DNA from: an uncultured Spirochaetia bacterium | GTDB lineage: Bacteria; Spirochaetota; Spirochaetia; SZUA-6; Bin103 | Reading direction: 5' to 3' | Assembly: GCA_958296075.1 (NCBI GenBank) | Contig: CATQHW010000002.1 | Location: 1-64,000 of the forward strand | Length of the DNA: 64,000 nucleotides | Shown: one piece after another, positions 8,710 through 18,369 of the stretch | How the letters are laid out: the number at the start of each line of letters is the position of its first letter | Numbering within the stretch: the first letter of the stretch is position 1 | Translations under genes and position numbers: made by a program | The notes under the pieces: generated by a model | The model's database searches: none | What the model was told of the DNA's origin: nothing | Seen by the model: only the letters and a program-made list of their open reading frames with translations

Positions 8710-9878
8710 TCCGGCTCGGCGTGATCGGCTGCGGCGGTCGCGCCGGCGCCCTGGTGCGGCAGATCGCCGAGATGGACCCGGCGGTGGAGCTGGTCGGCGT
8801 GCTCGATCCGGACGCCGGCGGGGTCCGCTCGCGGCTGCCGGAGCGGTTCGCCGGTACGCGGTGCTACGATTCGGTCGGAGCGCTCGCCCGCGGCGCGCGG
8901 CCCACGGCGCTGCTGATCGGCACCCGCTGTCACCTTCATACCGAATACGCGCTGCACGTGCTCGACCTCGACCTGCCGCTGTTCCTGGAGAAACCGGTCT
9001 CCATCTCCATGGAACAGGCGCAGCGCCTTGAGGCCGCCTACGCCGGGCGGTACGACCGCGTGGTGGTGAGCTTCCCGCTGCGCGTCTCGTCGTTGACGGA
9101 GCTGATCGCCGGGCGCATTCGCGCCGGCGCGCTGGGGTCGCCCGAGCACATAGCCGCCACCAACTACGTCAGCTACGGGACCGTCTACTGGGAACAGGGC
9201 TACCGCGATTTCTCCATCACTCAGGGACTGTTCCTGCAGAAGGCGACTCACGACTTCGACTACATCGCCATGCTGATGGGTTCGCCGATCGCGCAGGTCG
9301 CGGCGATGGGCAACTACGGCCGGGTCTTCGGCGGCGACAAGCCGCCCGGTCTGCGCTGTTCGGCGTGCGGCGAGACCGCCGCCTGCCCGGAGAGCCCGGA
9401 GAACCGGCGGCGCAACGGCCTGCCGACCGCGGACGACCACCCGTGTCTGTTCTCGTCCGACACGCGCACCGCCGAGGGCACCAACGAGGACTGCTCCACC
9501 GCGTTGCTGCGGTTCGCCTCCGGCGCGCACGGCGCCTATACGCAGGTATTCTTCACGCGGCGCGGCGCGCACCGGCGCGGCGCCGTGATCTCCGGCTACC
9601 AGGGCACGATCGAATTCGACTGGTACCGCTCCGACTACCGGGAGGTGCGCCACCACGACCGCTTCACGGAGCACGGCCGTCTGGAAGCCGGCGAAGGCGG
9701 CCACCACGGCGGCGACGCCAACCTGCTGCGCGACTTCCTGGCGCTGGCGCGCGACGGCGCGCCCCCGCGCGCCGACCTGCGCTGCGGTCTCAACAGCGTC
9801 TACACGTCGCTCGCCGCCAAGGAATCGGCCGCCACCGGCCGGTTCGTGGATGTGCGGCACGTTCCATTCCGAGGTTGA
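8706..9878 (+). CDS. Gfo/Idh/MocA family oxidoreductase
   Basis: A 390-residue NAD(P)-dependent sugar-type dehydrogenase. The GTG at 8706 overlaps the nagA-like stop codon by 4 nt and gives MIRLGVIGCGGRAGALVRQIAEMDP, a Rossmann fold with GxGxxG-like GCGGRAG. The conserved cofactor/substrate motif EKPVSI is near residue 98. An insertion in the C-terminal half with several Cys (LRCSACGETAACPE) and His is unusual and may bind a metal, but Cys-containing inserts occur in this superfamily. It probably oxidises or epimerises an amino-sugar derivative, given its coupling to nagA. Confidence 0.88.
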   Translation: MIRLGVIGCGGRAGALVRQIAEMDPAVELVGVLDPDAGGVRSRLPERFAGTRCYDSVGALARGARPTALLIGTRCHLHTEYALHVLDLDLPLFLEKPVSISMEQAQRLEAAYAGRYDRVVVSFPLRVSSLTELIAGRIRAGALGSPEHIAATNYVSYGTVYWEQGYRDFSITQGLFLQKATHDFDYIAMLMGSPIAQVAAMGNYGRVFGGDKPPGLRCSACGETAACPESPENRRRNGLPTADDHPCLFSSDTRTAEGTNEDCSTALLRFASGAHGAYTQVFFTRRGAHRRGAVISGYQGTIEFDWYRSDYREVRHHDRFTEHGRLEAGEGGHHGGDANLLRDFLALARDGAPPRADLRCGLNSVYTSLAAKESAATGRFVDVRHVPFRG

Positions 9879-10044
9879 GCCGCGCGCGAGGGTGATTTAC
9901 GCGGCGCTGCCGCCGGTGGCCGATCCTCGACTGACCAACCCGCCTTCGCACGCCCGCGCCGAAATCGGTAATATGAGGACCCGGTTGATCGGGCCGAGCG
10001 TGCCCGTGCGATCCGATGCATCCGCACAACGACAAGGAAACGCC

Positions 10045-11403
10045 ATGAACCTTCAGATCCTTCGTCGGGGCAGCATACGGTTGCCCCTGATTCTCGGCCT
10101 GCTCCTGGCCGGGTCCAGCGCCGCGTACGCGGCCGTGGCCGAGGAGACCGTCTTCGTCCTCAACACCTTCTCGTTCCTGCTCTGGGGCTCCCTGGTGATG
10201 TGGATGGCGGCCGGCTTCACCATGCTGGAATCCGGGTCCGTTCGCACCAAGAACGCCTCCGTGATCTGCCTGAAGAACATCGGCCTCTACTCGATCGCAG
10301 GACTGGCGTACTACATCGTCGGCTACAGCCTCATGTACACCGACGTGAGCAGCGTCATCGGCTCCTTCAAGCTCTTCTACCGGCCGTCGGCGGCGGAGAT
10401 CGCGCTGCTCGACGGCGGCGGCGAGGCGGCGGCGGTGATCGAGAACGGCTACTCGGTCATGTCGGACTGGTTCTTCCAGATGGTATTCGTGGCCACCGCC
10501 GCCTCCATCGTGTCGGGCGCGCTGGCCGAACGGGTCAAGATGTGGCCGTTCTTCATCTTCACGCTGTTCCTGACCGCCTTCATCTACCCGGTCGTGGGGG
10601 CCTGGACCTGGGGCGGAGGCTGGCTGAACAGCCTGGGGTTCAGTGACTTCGCCGGCTCCACCATCGTGCACGGTACCGGCGGCTGGGCGGCTCTGGCCGG
10701 CATCCTGGTGGTCGGGCCGCGCCTGGGCAAGTTCAAGCGCGACGGCTCGGTCAAGCCGACGCCGCCCTCCAACGTCGTGGTGGTGACGCTGGGCGTGTTC
10801 GTCCTCTGGTTAGGCTGGTTCGGGTTCAACGGCGGCTCGCAGCTCGCGCTGGGCAGCGCGGCGGACGCGGTGGCGATGGGCCACGTGCTGGTCAACACCA
10901 ACCTGGCGGCCGCCGCCGGCGTCATGACCGCCCTTGCGTTCTCCCGCTTCATCCTGGGCCGCATGGACATGTTCGCCGGCCTGAACGGCGCGATCGCCGG
11001 CTTGGTGTCGATCACCGCCGGCCCGGACATCACCGCCCACTACTGGGCGATCGTCATCGGCGCCGTCGGCGGCATCATCTGTACGGCCGGCATCAAGCTG
11101 CTGGAGCGGCTCAGGCTCGACGACGTGGTCGGCGCGGTGCCCGCGCACCTCTTCGCCGGCATCTGGGGAACCTTGGCGGTCTGCATCGCCGCCGGCGGCA
11201 ACTTCGGCGTCCAGCTCCTGGGCGTAGTGGCGGTCGGTGCGTTCACCTTCACGGTGTCCCTGCTGCTGTGGCTCGTGTTGAAGGCCGCGCTGAGCGTCCG
11301 CGTGTCGAAGAAGGTCGAGCAACTCGGCCAGGACGTCGCCGAGCTGAAGATCGAAGCCTATCCGGAGTTCCTGCTCATGCCGGAGGAAGAAGACGAGGAG
11401 TGA
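10045..11403 (+). CDS. amtB: Ammonium transporter (Amt family)
   Basis: A 452-residue Amt/MEP/Rh-family channel. The ATG at 10045 follows AAGGAAA and gives a cleavable signal (LPLILGLLLAGSSAAYA) as in E. coli AmtB. The Amt motifs DWFFQMVFVATAASIVSGALAER, the first pore histidine in IVHGTGGWAALAG, FGFNGGSQLA and the second pore histidine in VPAHLFAGIWG are all present, with about eleven membrane segments. The acidic tail (LMPEEEDEE) is distinctive. There is no glnK/PII gene next to it, although amtB-glnK pairing is common, so its regulation must be in trans. The 166-bp upstream gap holds a TAATAT but no clear paired -35. Confidence 0.94.
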   Translation: MNLQILRRGSIRLPLILGLLLAGSSAAYAAVAEETVFVLNTFSFLLWGSLVMWMAAGFTMLESGSVRTKNASVICLKNIGLYSIAGLAYYIVGYSLMYTDVSSVIGSFKLFYRPSAAEIALLDGGGEAAAVIENGYSVMSDWFFQMVFVATAASIVSGALAERVKMWPFFIFTLFLTAFIYPVVGAWTWGGGWLNSLGFSDFAGSTIVHGTGGWAALAGILVVGPRLGKFKRDGSVKPTPPSNVVVVTLGVFVLWLGWFGFNGGSQLALGSAADAVAMGHVLVNTNLAAAAGVMTALAFSRFILGRMDMFAGLNGAIAGLVSITAGPDITAHYWAIVIGAVGGIICTAGIKLLERLRLDDVVGAVPAHLFAGIWGTLAVCIAAGGNFGVQLLGVVAVGAFTFTVSLLLWLVLKAALSVRVSKKVEQLGQDVAELKIEAYPEFLLMPEEEDEE

Positions 11404-11472
11404 GGTTCGGCGGAGCGGGTGGTCGGGTGCGTAGAACCGCGCCGGATCATCCGCTACCGTAGCGCTACAGCC

Positions 11473-11910
11473 ATGACCGCCGTCGCCGACCACGTGGCGC
11501 TCAGCGTCCGCGACCTGGACGCCTCGATCGCCTTCTACCGCGATCTGCTCGGCTTCGAGCTGCGCCGCATCATAGAGGTGCCGCCGGAGATGAACCTGGG
11601 CGGAATCGCCGGGCTGCCGGCGTGCACGGCCCGCATCGCCCACCTGTTTCAGGGACCGCTGATGCTGGAGCTGTTCCACTACCTCGACCCGGAAGGCCGG
11701 CCGGCCGGTGACCGCACGCAGGCGGATCGCGGCTTCTCTCACCTCGGCTTCCTGTGCAGCGACATCCGCGGCGACATCGAGCGGCTGCGGGAGGCGGGAG
11801 TCGATATGGTAGGCGAGCTGGTGGAGTTTCGCCCGGAGGTATGGGTGCAGTATTTCTACGGACCGGACCGCGAAGTGCTGGAGCTGCGGCAGCTCCCCAG
11901 ATCGGGGTGA
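11473..11910 (+). CDS. VOC-superfamily (glyoxalase/dioxygenase-like) protein
   Basis: A 145-residue single-unit vicinal oxygen chelate protein. The ATG at 11473 gives MTAVADHVALSVRDLDASIAFYRDLLGFEL, the standard first half. Likely metal ligands are His in DHVALSV, His in GFSHLGFLC and the Glu in REVLELRQ. Lactoylglutathione lyase, epimerase and dioxygenase functions cannot be separated from sequence alone. It lies 10 nt before the SDR gene and is probably in one operon with the SDR, the E1 fusion and the LarA-like gene. Confidence 0.85.
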   Translation: MTAVADHVALSVRDLDASIAFYRDLLGFELRRIIEVPPEMNLGGIAGLPACTARIAHLFQGPLMLELFHYLDPEGRPAGDRTQADRGFSHLGFLCSDIRGDIERLREAGVDMVGELVEFRPEVWVQYFYGPDREVLELRQLPRSG

Positions 11911-11920
11911 GGGAATCGGC

Positions 11921-12664
11921 ATGAGCGGCCGGCGGGCGGCGCTGGTCACCGGCGCGGCGACCGGCATCGGCCGGCGGATCGCCGCGACGCTGGCGCGCGA
12001 CGGCGCCGACGTGGCGATCGCGGACCTGAACATGGAGCAGACCGCGGTCACCGCCGCCGAGGTGGAACGGGCCGGCGGCCGCGCGGTCTGCGTGCGCACC
12101 GACGTGGCGGACGAAGGCGAGATGCTGGAGCTGTTCACCGCCGTCGACCGCGAATTCGGCCGCCTCGACATCCTGGTCAACAACGCCGGCATCTGCGAGT
12201 TGACCCCGATCCTGGAGCTGGAGGTGGCCGCCTGGGACCGGATGATGGCGATCAACCTGCGCGGCGCCTTCATCGCCGGCCGCGAGGCGTTCCGCCGCAT
12301 GAAGGACGCGGGCGGCGGCCGCATCGTCAGCATCGCCTCCATGGCCGGCAAGATGGGCGGGGCGGCGGCCGGCGCCCACTACTCGGCGTCCAAGGCCGGC
12401 GTCATCTGCCTGACCAAGTCGCTGGCGCTGCAGGCCGCCCCGTACGGCATCACCGCCAACGCGGTGGCGCCGGGGCCGATCGACACGCCGCTGACCCGGC
12501 AATGGGGTGAGGAGACCAACCGCGAGTTCGCGGCCAGGATCCCGCTAGGCACCTTCGGCGCGCCCGAGGACGTCGCCGAGGTGGTCGCCTTCCTGGCGTC
12601 TGATCGCGCCCGCTTCATCACGGGCGAGATCATCGACGTCAACGGCGGCTTCCTCATGGACTGA
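11921..12664 (+). CDS. Short-chain dehydrogenase/reductase (FabG-like)
   Basis: A 247-residue classical SDR. It has the cofactor motif TGAATGIGR, the NNAG motif, the catalytic Ser (IVSIASMAG) and the Y-x3-K pair (HYSASKAG); the C-terminus DVNGGFLMD is typical. The Asp after the second strand (VAIADLN) favours NAD(H) over NADP(H). GAGGGAA precedes the ATG. Substrate is unknown; the operon setting suggests oxidation of a secondary alcohol to the keto compound used by the neighbouring TPP enzyme. Confidence 0.9.
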   Translation: MSGRRAALVTGAATGIGRRIAATLARDGADVAIADLNMEQTAVTAAEVERAGGRAVCVRTDVADEGEMLELFTAVDREFGRLDILVNNAGICELTPILELEVAAWDRMMAINLRGAFIAGREAFRRMKDAGGGRIVSIASMAGKMGGAAAGAHYSASKAGVICLTKSLALQAAPYGITANAVAPGPIDTPLTRQWGEETNREFAARIPLGTFGAPEDVAEVVAFLASDRARFITGEIIDVNGGFLMD

Positions 12665-12692
12665 GCCGTACGGCGTTGCGGAGGATGAAGCG

Positions 12693-14864
12693 GTGAAACG
12701 TACCTCGATCGACGGCTCCTTCCGGTGGGAGCGGTGGGCGTCGGAGGCCGCCGACGTCGAGCGGCTCGACCGGCGGCAGGCGTCGCGGCTGCTGTTCGAC
12801 ACGCTGGCGATCAATCGCTTCGAGCACGCGCTGTTGGAGCTCAAGAACGCCGGCGCCGTCTGGGGTCCCGTGCACACCTCCGTGGGTCAGGAGGCGACCG
12901 CCTCGGCAGCCGTGGCCGCCCTGCGGCCGTCCGACAAGATGGCCGCCACCTACCGCGCCCATCACCAGTTCCTGGCCAAGGCGTTGCAGGCGCAGGCGCC
13001 GGCCGATTGGGACCCCGCGTCCGGGGAGCTGCCGCCGGCCGCGCAGGAGGTCTTCTACCGCACCATGGCGGAGATCATGGGACTGGCCCCCGGTTACTGC
13101 GGCGGGCGGGGCGGGTCCATGCACCTGCGCCATGACGAGTCGGGCTTCCTGGGATCGAACGCGATCGTGGGCGGCGGCGTGCCGCTGGCGGCCGGCGCCG
13201 CCTATGCCGAGAAGTTCGCCGGCACCGGCAACGTGGTGATCTGCTACATCGGCGACGGCGCGGTCAACCAGGGCGCCTTTCACGAGGCGTGCAACCTGGC
13301 CGGCCTGTGGTCGCTGCCGCTGATCGTCTTCGTGGAGAACAACCGCTACGCGGTCGCCACCCCCGTGCAGGACGCCTGCGCGGTGGAGCGCCTGTCGCAG
13401 CGCGCCGCCGCCTATGCCATGGACGGGTACCTCGTCGACGGCGACGACGCGATCGCCATCTACGGGCTGGTGCGGGAGGTGGCCGAGCGCCTGCGCACCG
13501 GCGGCACGCCGGCGATCATCGAGTGCGAGTGCTACCGCCGCTACCACCACGCCGGCGACGTGCCGGGCAGCGCCTTCCGCTACCGCACCAGAGAGGAGGA
13601 AGAGCGGTACGCCGGCACCGAGGTGGCGCGCGTGCTGCCGCGCGTGCTGGCGGCGGCCGGGCTGCTCGACCGGACCGCTGCGGAGGCCATCGATGCGCTG
13701 GCGGAACAGGCGGTGCAGGCGGCGCGGGCGGCCTGCACGGAAGCCGGCGACCCGCCCCGCGTGCGGGAGAGCCTGTGGCCGGACCCGGCCACCGCCGGCG
13801 ACGGCATGCGCAGCGGCGGCGCGGAGCTGGCCGGCCTGCGCTTTGCCGACCGGTCCGGGCACGAGCTTGCGCCCATGCGCTACTCGGACGCGATCGCGGC
13901 GGTGACCGGCCGCTGGCTGGAGCGGGAGCCGAACGCGATCGTCTTCGGCGAGGAGGTAGCCAACCTGGGCGGCGGCGCCTACGGCGCCACCAAGGGGCTG
14001 GCCGACCGGTTTTCGGACCGTGTCATCAACACGCCGATCTCCGAAGGCGGTTTCTCCGGGCTCGGCTTCGGCGCCGCCATGCTGGGCATGCGCGTGGTGG
14101 TGGAGATCATGTTCGCGGACTTCGCGCTGGTGGCCGCCGATCAGCTCTTCAACCAGATCAGCAAGGCGCGCCACATGTACGGCGACACCACCGACCTGCC
14201 GATCGTGGTGCGCAGCCGCATCGGCACGGGGCTCGGCTACGGCGCCCAGCACTCCATGGACCCGGTCGGCCTGTACGGGATGTTTCCCGGCTTCCGCATC
14301 ATCGCGCCGGCCGACGCGTTCGACTACATCGGACTGTTCAACACCGCCATGCACTCGCTCGACCCGGTGGTGATCCTGGAGCACAACGCCCTCTACACGC
14401 AGCGCTCGCCGGCGCCGGCCGGAGACCTCGATTACGCCATCCCGTTCGGGGCGGCGCGCACCGTGCAGGCCGGCGATCAGGTAACGGTGCTCACCTACGG
14501 CGGCATGGTCGGGCGCTGCGCGGCGGTCGCTGCGGCGCTGGCCGAGGACGGCGTGTCGGTCGAGCTGCTCGACCTGCGCTGCCTGGACCGGCTGTCGATC
14601 GACTATGACGCGATCGGCGCATCGCTCGCCAAGACCGGCGCCATGGTCATCGTCGAGGAGGCCGCCCGCAGCCAGGGGATCGGCCCGGCGCTGGCGGCGG
14701 AGATCACCACCCGCTGCTTCGACGACCTCGACGGCCCGGTGGCGTGCATTACCTCGCTCGATATCTCCACGCCGGTGTCGCGCCGGCTGGAGCTGGCGGC
14801 GCTGGTGAGCGACGAGCAGATCGACGCCGCGGTGCGAGCGGTCGCCGAACGGCGCTGGCGCTGA
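12693..14864 (+). CDS. Fused alpha/beta E1 subunit of a 2-oxoacid/acetoin dehydrogenase
   Basis: A 723-residue TPP-dependent decarboxylating dehydrogenase with both E1 subunits in one chain. The alpha half (about 40-370) carries the GGRGGSMHL loop and the TPP/Mg motif GDGAVNQ ending in ENN (about 188-217). The beta half (about 390-720) carries FGEEVANLGG, TPISEGGFSGLGFGAAMLG, HSMDPVGL and a transketolase C-terminal domain. The GTG start at 12693 follows GGAGG with 8 nt spacing. No E2 acyltransferase or E3 gene lies nearby, so the partner subunits must be elsewhere or the enzyme may act without them. The stop overlaps the next ATG by 1 nt. Confidence 0.9.
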   Translation: MKRTSIDGSFRWERWASEAADVERLDRRQASRLLFDTLAINRFEHALLELKNAGAVWGPVHTSVGQEATASAAVAALRPSDKMAATYRAHHQFLAKALQAQAPADWDPASGELPPAAQEVFYRTMAEIMGLAPGYCGGRGGSMHLRHDESGFLGSNAIVGGGVPLAAGAAYAEKFAGTGNVVICYIGDGAVNQGAFHEACNLAGLWSLPLIVFVENNRYAVATPVQDACAVERLSQRAAAYAMDGYLVDGDDAIAIYGLVREVAERLRTGGTPAIIECECYRRYHHAGDVPGSAFRYRTREEEERYAGTEVARVLPRVLAAAGLLDRTAAEAIDALAEQAVQAARAACTEAGDPPRVRESLWPDPATAGDGMRSGGAELAGLRFADRSGHELAPMRYSDAIAAVTGRWLEREPNAIVFGEEVANLGGGAYGATKGLADRFSDRVINTPISEGGFSGLGFGAAMLGMRVVVEIMFADFALVAADQLFNQISKARHMYGDTTDLPIVVRSRIGTGLGYGAQHSMDPVGLYGMFPGFRIIAPADAFDYIGLFNTAMHSLDPVVILEHNALYTQRSPAPAGDLDYAIPFGAARTVQAGDQVTVLTYGGMVGRCAAVAAALAEDGVSVELLDLRCLDRLSIDYDAIGASLAKTGAMVIVEEAARSQGIGPALAAEITTRCFDDLDGPVACITSLDISTPVSRRLELAALVSDEQIDAAVRAVAERRWR

Positions 14865-16135
14865 TGTCGATCGCGTCGATCCTCGCGGACGTACCGGTGC
14901 CGGACGTGGTGACGGTCCGGCAGTCGCTGCCGCGGCCGCGCCTCGCCCCCGGACGGCTGGAGGAGGCGCTCTCGCCCGGCGCGCTGGCCCGCGTGGTCCG
15001 CCCCGGCGAGTCGATCGCCGTCGCTGTCGGCAGCCGGGGCGTGGCCGATCAGGCGGCGGTGGTGGCGCGCGTGGCGGCGTCGCTGCGCGCGGCCGGCGCC
15101 GAGCCGTTCATCGTGCCGGCGATGGGCAGCCACGGCGGCGCTACGGCCGAAGGGCAGGCTGCGCTGCTGGCCGGCATGGGCGTCAGCGAGCGCACCGCCG
15201 GCGCGCCGGTGCGGTCCGGCATGGAAGTGGAGCGGATCGGCGCGGCCGGCGGCCTGCCGGTGCTGGTCGACCGGCTGGCGTGGCGGGCCGACGGCATCGT
15301 CATCGTCAACCGCGTCAAGCCGCATCCTTCGTTCCGCGGCGATCGGGAGAGCGGGCTGGCCAAGATGATCGCCATCGGCCTGGGCAAGCAGGCGGGTGCG
15401 CAGGCGTGCCACGCCCGCGGCCTGCCGGCGATGGCCGCCACCGTGTTGGCGGTCGCCGCCCGCGTGCTGGCCACCGGCCGCGTCCGCGCCGGCGTCGCCC
15501 TGCTGGAGAACGCCTGTCACGAGACCTGTCACGTCGAGCTGATCCCCGGAGCGGAGATCCTCGCGCGTGAGCCGGCGCTGCTGGAGCGGGCGCGCGGCCT
15601 GCAGCCGACCCTGCCGTTTGCGGAGCTCGACGTGCTGGTGCTCGACCGCATCGGCAAGAACATCGCCGGCACCGGCTTCGACTGCAACGTGGTGGGCCGC
15701 TACAGCAACCCGGCGCTACGCGGCGGTCCGGCGATCGCCCGCATCGCCGCGCTGCGCCTCACCCCGGAAACGCACGGCAACGCCAACGGCATCGGCTTGG
15801 TCGACGTGACCACCCGCCGCGTGTTCGAACGCATGACCTTCGAGGAGACCTACCCCAACGCGCTCACCTCCACCTCGTCGGTGAGCGTCAAGATCCCCAT
15901 GGTGATGGCCAGCGACGCGCTGGCCATTCGCGCGGCGATCCGCACCGCCGGCGTCACCGATCCGGCGGCGCTACGCTTGGCGCGCATCCGCGACACGCTG
16001 TCGCTCGGCGAGATTGAGGCCAGCCCCGCCGCCGCCGCAACGCTGGACCGCTCGGCGCCGGCCGAGATCGACGGCCTGCCCGCGCCGCTTGCCTTCGACG
16101 TCGCGGGCGACCTGCGGGGGCTGAACGGAGCGTAA
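14864..16135 (+). CDS. LarA-like (DUF2088, lactate racemase N-terminal domain) protein
   Basis: A 423-residue protein of the LarA/DUF2088 family. The first third contains IAVAVGSRGVADQAAVV and FIVPAMGSHGGATAEGQ, and the middle RVKPHPSFRGDRESGLAKMIAIGLGKQAGA, all characteristic of the family. True LarA uses a nickel-pincer cofactor; whether this paralogue does is unknown because no larB, larC or larE homologue is seen nearby. The ATG overlaps the stop codon of the E1 fusion gene by 1 nt, so it is translationally coupled to it. It may epimerise or isomerise a 2-hydroxy acid feeding the SDR and E1 enzymes. Confidence 0.82.
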   Translation: MSIASILADVPVPDVVTVRQSLPRPRLAPGRLEEALSPGALARVVRPGESIAVAVGSRGVADQAAVVARVAASLRAAGAEPFIVPAMGSHGGATAEGQAALLAGMGVSERTAGAPVRSGMEVERIGAAGGLPVLVDRLAWRADGIVIVNRVKPHPSFRGDRESGLAKMIAIGLGKQAGAQACHARGLPAMAATVLAVAARVLATGRVRAGVALLENACHETCHVELIPGAEILAREPALLERARGLQPTLPFAELDVLVLDRIGKNIAGTGFDCNVVGRYSNPALRGGPAIARIAALRLTPETHGNANGIGLVDVTTRRVFERMTFEETYPNALTSTSSVSVKIPMVMASDALAIRAAIRTAGVTDPAALRLARIRDTLSLGEIEASPAAAATLDRSAPAEIDGLPAPLAFDVAGDLRGLNGA

Positions 16136-16156
16136 CGCGCCCGGCGCCGCCCCGGT

Positions 16157-16897
16157 TTACCGGAAGACGATCTCCAGATCGATCGGTTCGTGCAGGAGCA
16201 GCAGGTCGAGCAGCGGGACCTCGAATACCACCAGGCCGCCCTCCACGCGGCCGCCCCGCTGGGAGACCAGCTCGCCGTCGACGGTGACCCGAACGGTAAT
16301 CAGGGAATCGGCGATCTCCTCCGGCCCGGTCGGCCCCAGGATGAAGCCCATCATCGACAGGTAGTCCTCCTGCGTGATCTCGGTGTTCTCCTCCGGTCCC
16401 ATGGCGCGGATGGCCGGATCGTCGAGCAGCGGGAACACCTCGGAGAGCAGCCGGTAGTTGCCCAGATCGAAGTAGAGGCGCATGCGGGTGCCTTCCTCGA
16501 CCTCCTCGACGGTGACGATGCCGGCCGCGGCGATCGCATCGGGGCTCGGCAGGATCGCCTGCGCGTCTTCGAAGGCGAACGCCACCTCCATGCGGTGCTC
16601 TGCGGGCGATTCGACCCGATAGACGGTCACGCCAGGCCGAACGCTCAGCCGGTTGTGGATCGGCTCCAGGTCGATGATGCCGTCCTCCGGCATCTCGGCG
16701 CCGGTGAGCTCCGCCATCTCCTGCACGCGGGCGACCAGATCGGCGGAGAAGTCGATGGCGATCGTGGTCTCGCCCGAACCGTCGCCGCGCAGGTAGAGCT
16801 GCTGCGTAACGGCGCACGCGCCGAGCGCCAGGAGCGCCAGGACTGCCGTCAGAACGAGTGCGAGCCGGCCTGCGGCGCGGCGGTACCAGGCGGCCAT
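16157..16897 (-). CDS. Predicted lipoprotein of unknown function
   Basis: A 246-residue protein with an N-terminal signal (MAAWYRRAAGRLALVLTAVLALLALGAC) ending in a good lipobox, LGAC, so it is probably a lipid-anchored periplasmic or surface protein. The rest is acidic and predicted to be mostly beta-rich (VARVQEMAEL, MEVAFAFEDAQAILP, IDLEIVFR), with no motif I recognise. It begins 2 nt after the stop of the dipeptidase gene and is co-directional with it. Convergent with the LarA-like gene on the other side. Confidence 0.72.
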   Translation of the reverse strand: MAAWYRRAAGRLALVLTAVLALLALGACAVTQQLYLRGDGSGETTIAIDFSADLVARVQEMAELTGAEMPEDGIIDLEPIHNRLSVRPGVTVYRVESPAEHRMEVAFAFEDAQAILPSPDAIAAAGIVTVEEVEEGTRMRLYFDLGNYRLLSEVFPLLDDPAIRAMGPEENTEITQEDYLSMMGFILGPTGPEEIADSLITVRVTVDGELVSQRGGRVEGGLVVFEVPLLDLLLLHEPIDLEIVFR

Positions 16898-16899
16898 GA

Positions 16900-18276
16900 C
16901 TACGCCGCCATCCCGGCCAGGCGGTCGAGCAGGCGGCACCAAGCCACCCGCCCTCGCTCGTAACTGGCCAGCCGGAAGAACTCGTTGGGACCGTGCGCGC
17001 CTTCGTCCTCCAGGGCGAAGGCGAAGATCACTGTCTTCGCGTTCAGGTAGCGCTCGAACATCCCCAGGATCGGGATGCTGCCGCCGGAGGCGATCGCGTA
17101 CGGCTCGGTGCCGTACAGCTCCGCCAGCACCGCGCGCGCGGCGCGGTTGCCGGGATGCCCGGCGGGGATGGTGTACGGCCGGCCGGCCGACCCGAGCGAC
17201 CGGACCTCGACGCTGACGGCCGGGTCGGCGTGCCGGCGGACGTGGCCGGCGATCGCTTCCCGAACCCGGTCCGGGTCCTGATCTCCCACCAGGCGACAGG
17301 TGATCTTGGCGTGCGCCCGGCTCGGCAGGACGGTCTTGACCCCTTCGCCCTGGAACCCTCCCCAGATGCCGTTGATCTCCAGCGTCGGGCGCCGCCACTG
17401 GCGCGCGCGCGTGCCGTAGCCCGGCTCGCCGAACAGCCCCTGAGCGCCCAGGGCGTCGAGGAAGCGTCGCTCGTCGAACGGGATGCGCGCCAGTTCGGCG
17501 CGGTCGGCGGCCGACAGCTCCGGCGCGCCGTCGAAGAAGCCGTCCACCAGCACCGTGCCGTCGGGGCTGCGCATCGAATCCAGGATGCGGACCAGCGCAT
17601 GGATCGGGTTGTGAATGGCGCCGCCGTAGGTGCCGGAGTGCACGTCGCGCGCCGGGCCGGTCACGTCGATCTGTAGCGAGCACAGGCCGCGCAGGCTCAG
17701 CCACAGCCCGGGCTCGGTCTCGCTCCACTGCGAACCGTCGGCGCTGACGGCCAGATCGCAGCGGAGCCGCTCGGCGTGCCGGCAGACGAACCCCTCCATG
17801 GTGGGGCTGCCGATCTCCTCCTGACCCTCCAGCAGGAACTTCACGTTCACGGGCAGCGATCCGCCGTCGGCCAGCAGCGCCTCGACCGCCTGCACCGGAA
17901 TCAGCAGGTTGCCCTTGTCGTCGGAGGAGCCGCGCCCGTAGACGCGGTCTTCGGCGAACACCGGATCGAACGGATCGGCGTCCCAGCCGTCGGAGCGCGA
18001 GGCCGGCTGCACGTCGAAGTGGGCGTAGATCAGCACCGTTGGCGCGCCGGGCGCGTGCAGGTAGTCGGCGTACACGGCCGGCTGGGCGCCGGTCTCCAGG
18101 ACTTCGGCGTGCTCCAGCCCCGCCTGAGCCAGCCGATCGCGGGTCCACGCCGCGGCCGCGCGCACGTCGTCCTGGTGGTCGGGGAGCGAGGAGACGCTGG
18201 GGATGCGCACGAAGTCGCGCAGCTCCGCGACATAGCGATCCCGGCGGTCGGTGAGCAACGTCAAGTGGTCAGCCAT
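16900..18276 (-). CDS. M20-family dipeptidase/carboxypeptidase
   Basis: A 458-residue zinc peptidase of the M20 family (PepV/CNDP-like). Visible features are the first metal histidine in VLIYAHFDVQP, the bridging Asp in YGRGSSDDKGN, the catalytic and metal-ligand Glu pair in LLEGQEEIGSP, and the lid domain containing the dimerisation His (ARDVHSGTYGGAIHNP). The last metal ligand is probably in the C-terminal GAHGPNEFF. No signal peptide, so cytoplasmic. The ATG at 18276 is chosen for MADHLTLLTDRRDRYVAELRDFVRIPSVS, the normal family start. It diverges from zwf across 93 bp. Confidence 0.9.
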   Translation of the reverse strand: MADHLTLLTDRRDRYVAELRDFVRIPSVSSLPDHQDDVRAAAAWTRDRLAQAGLEHAEVLETGAQPAVYADYLHAPGAPTVLIYAHFDVQPASRSDGWDADPFDPVFAEDRVYGRGSSDDKGNLLIPVQAVEALLADGGSLPVNVKFLLEGQEEIGSPTMEGFVCRHAERLRCDLAVSADGSQWSETEPGLWLSLRGLCSLQIDVTGPARDVHSGTYGGAIHNPIHALVRILDSMRSPDGTVLVDGFFDGAPELSAADRAELARIPFDERRFLDALGAQGLFGEPGYGTRARQWRRPTLEINGIWGGFQGEGVKTVLPSRAHAKITCRLVGDQDPDRVREAIAGHVRRHADPAVSVEVRSLGSAGRPYTIPAGHPGNRAARAVLAELYGTEPYAIASGGSIPILGMFERYLNAKTVIFAFALEDEGAHGPNEFFRLASYERGRVAWCRLLDRLAGMAA

Positions 18277-18369
18277 CGGGCCGGAGTGTAACGCAATCCG
18301 CCGGCCGTATCGAAGCCCGTATTGACGAGCGCGATGCCGGAAACCCACAGTGGCGCACTGGAGAGAGCA

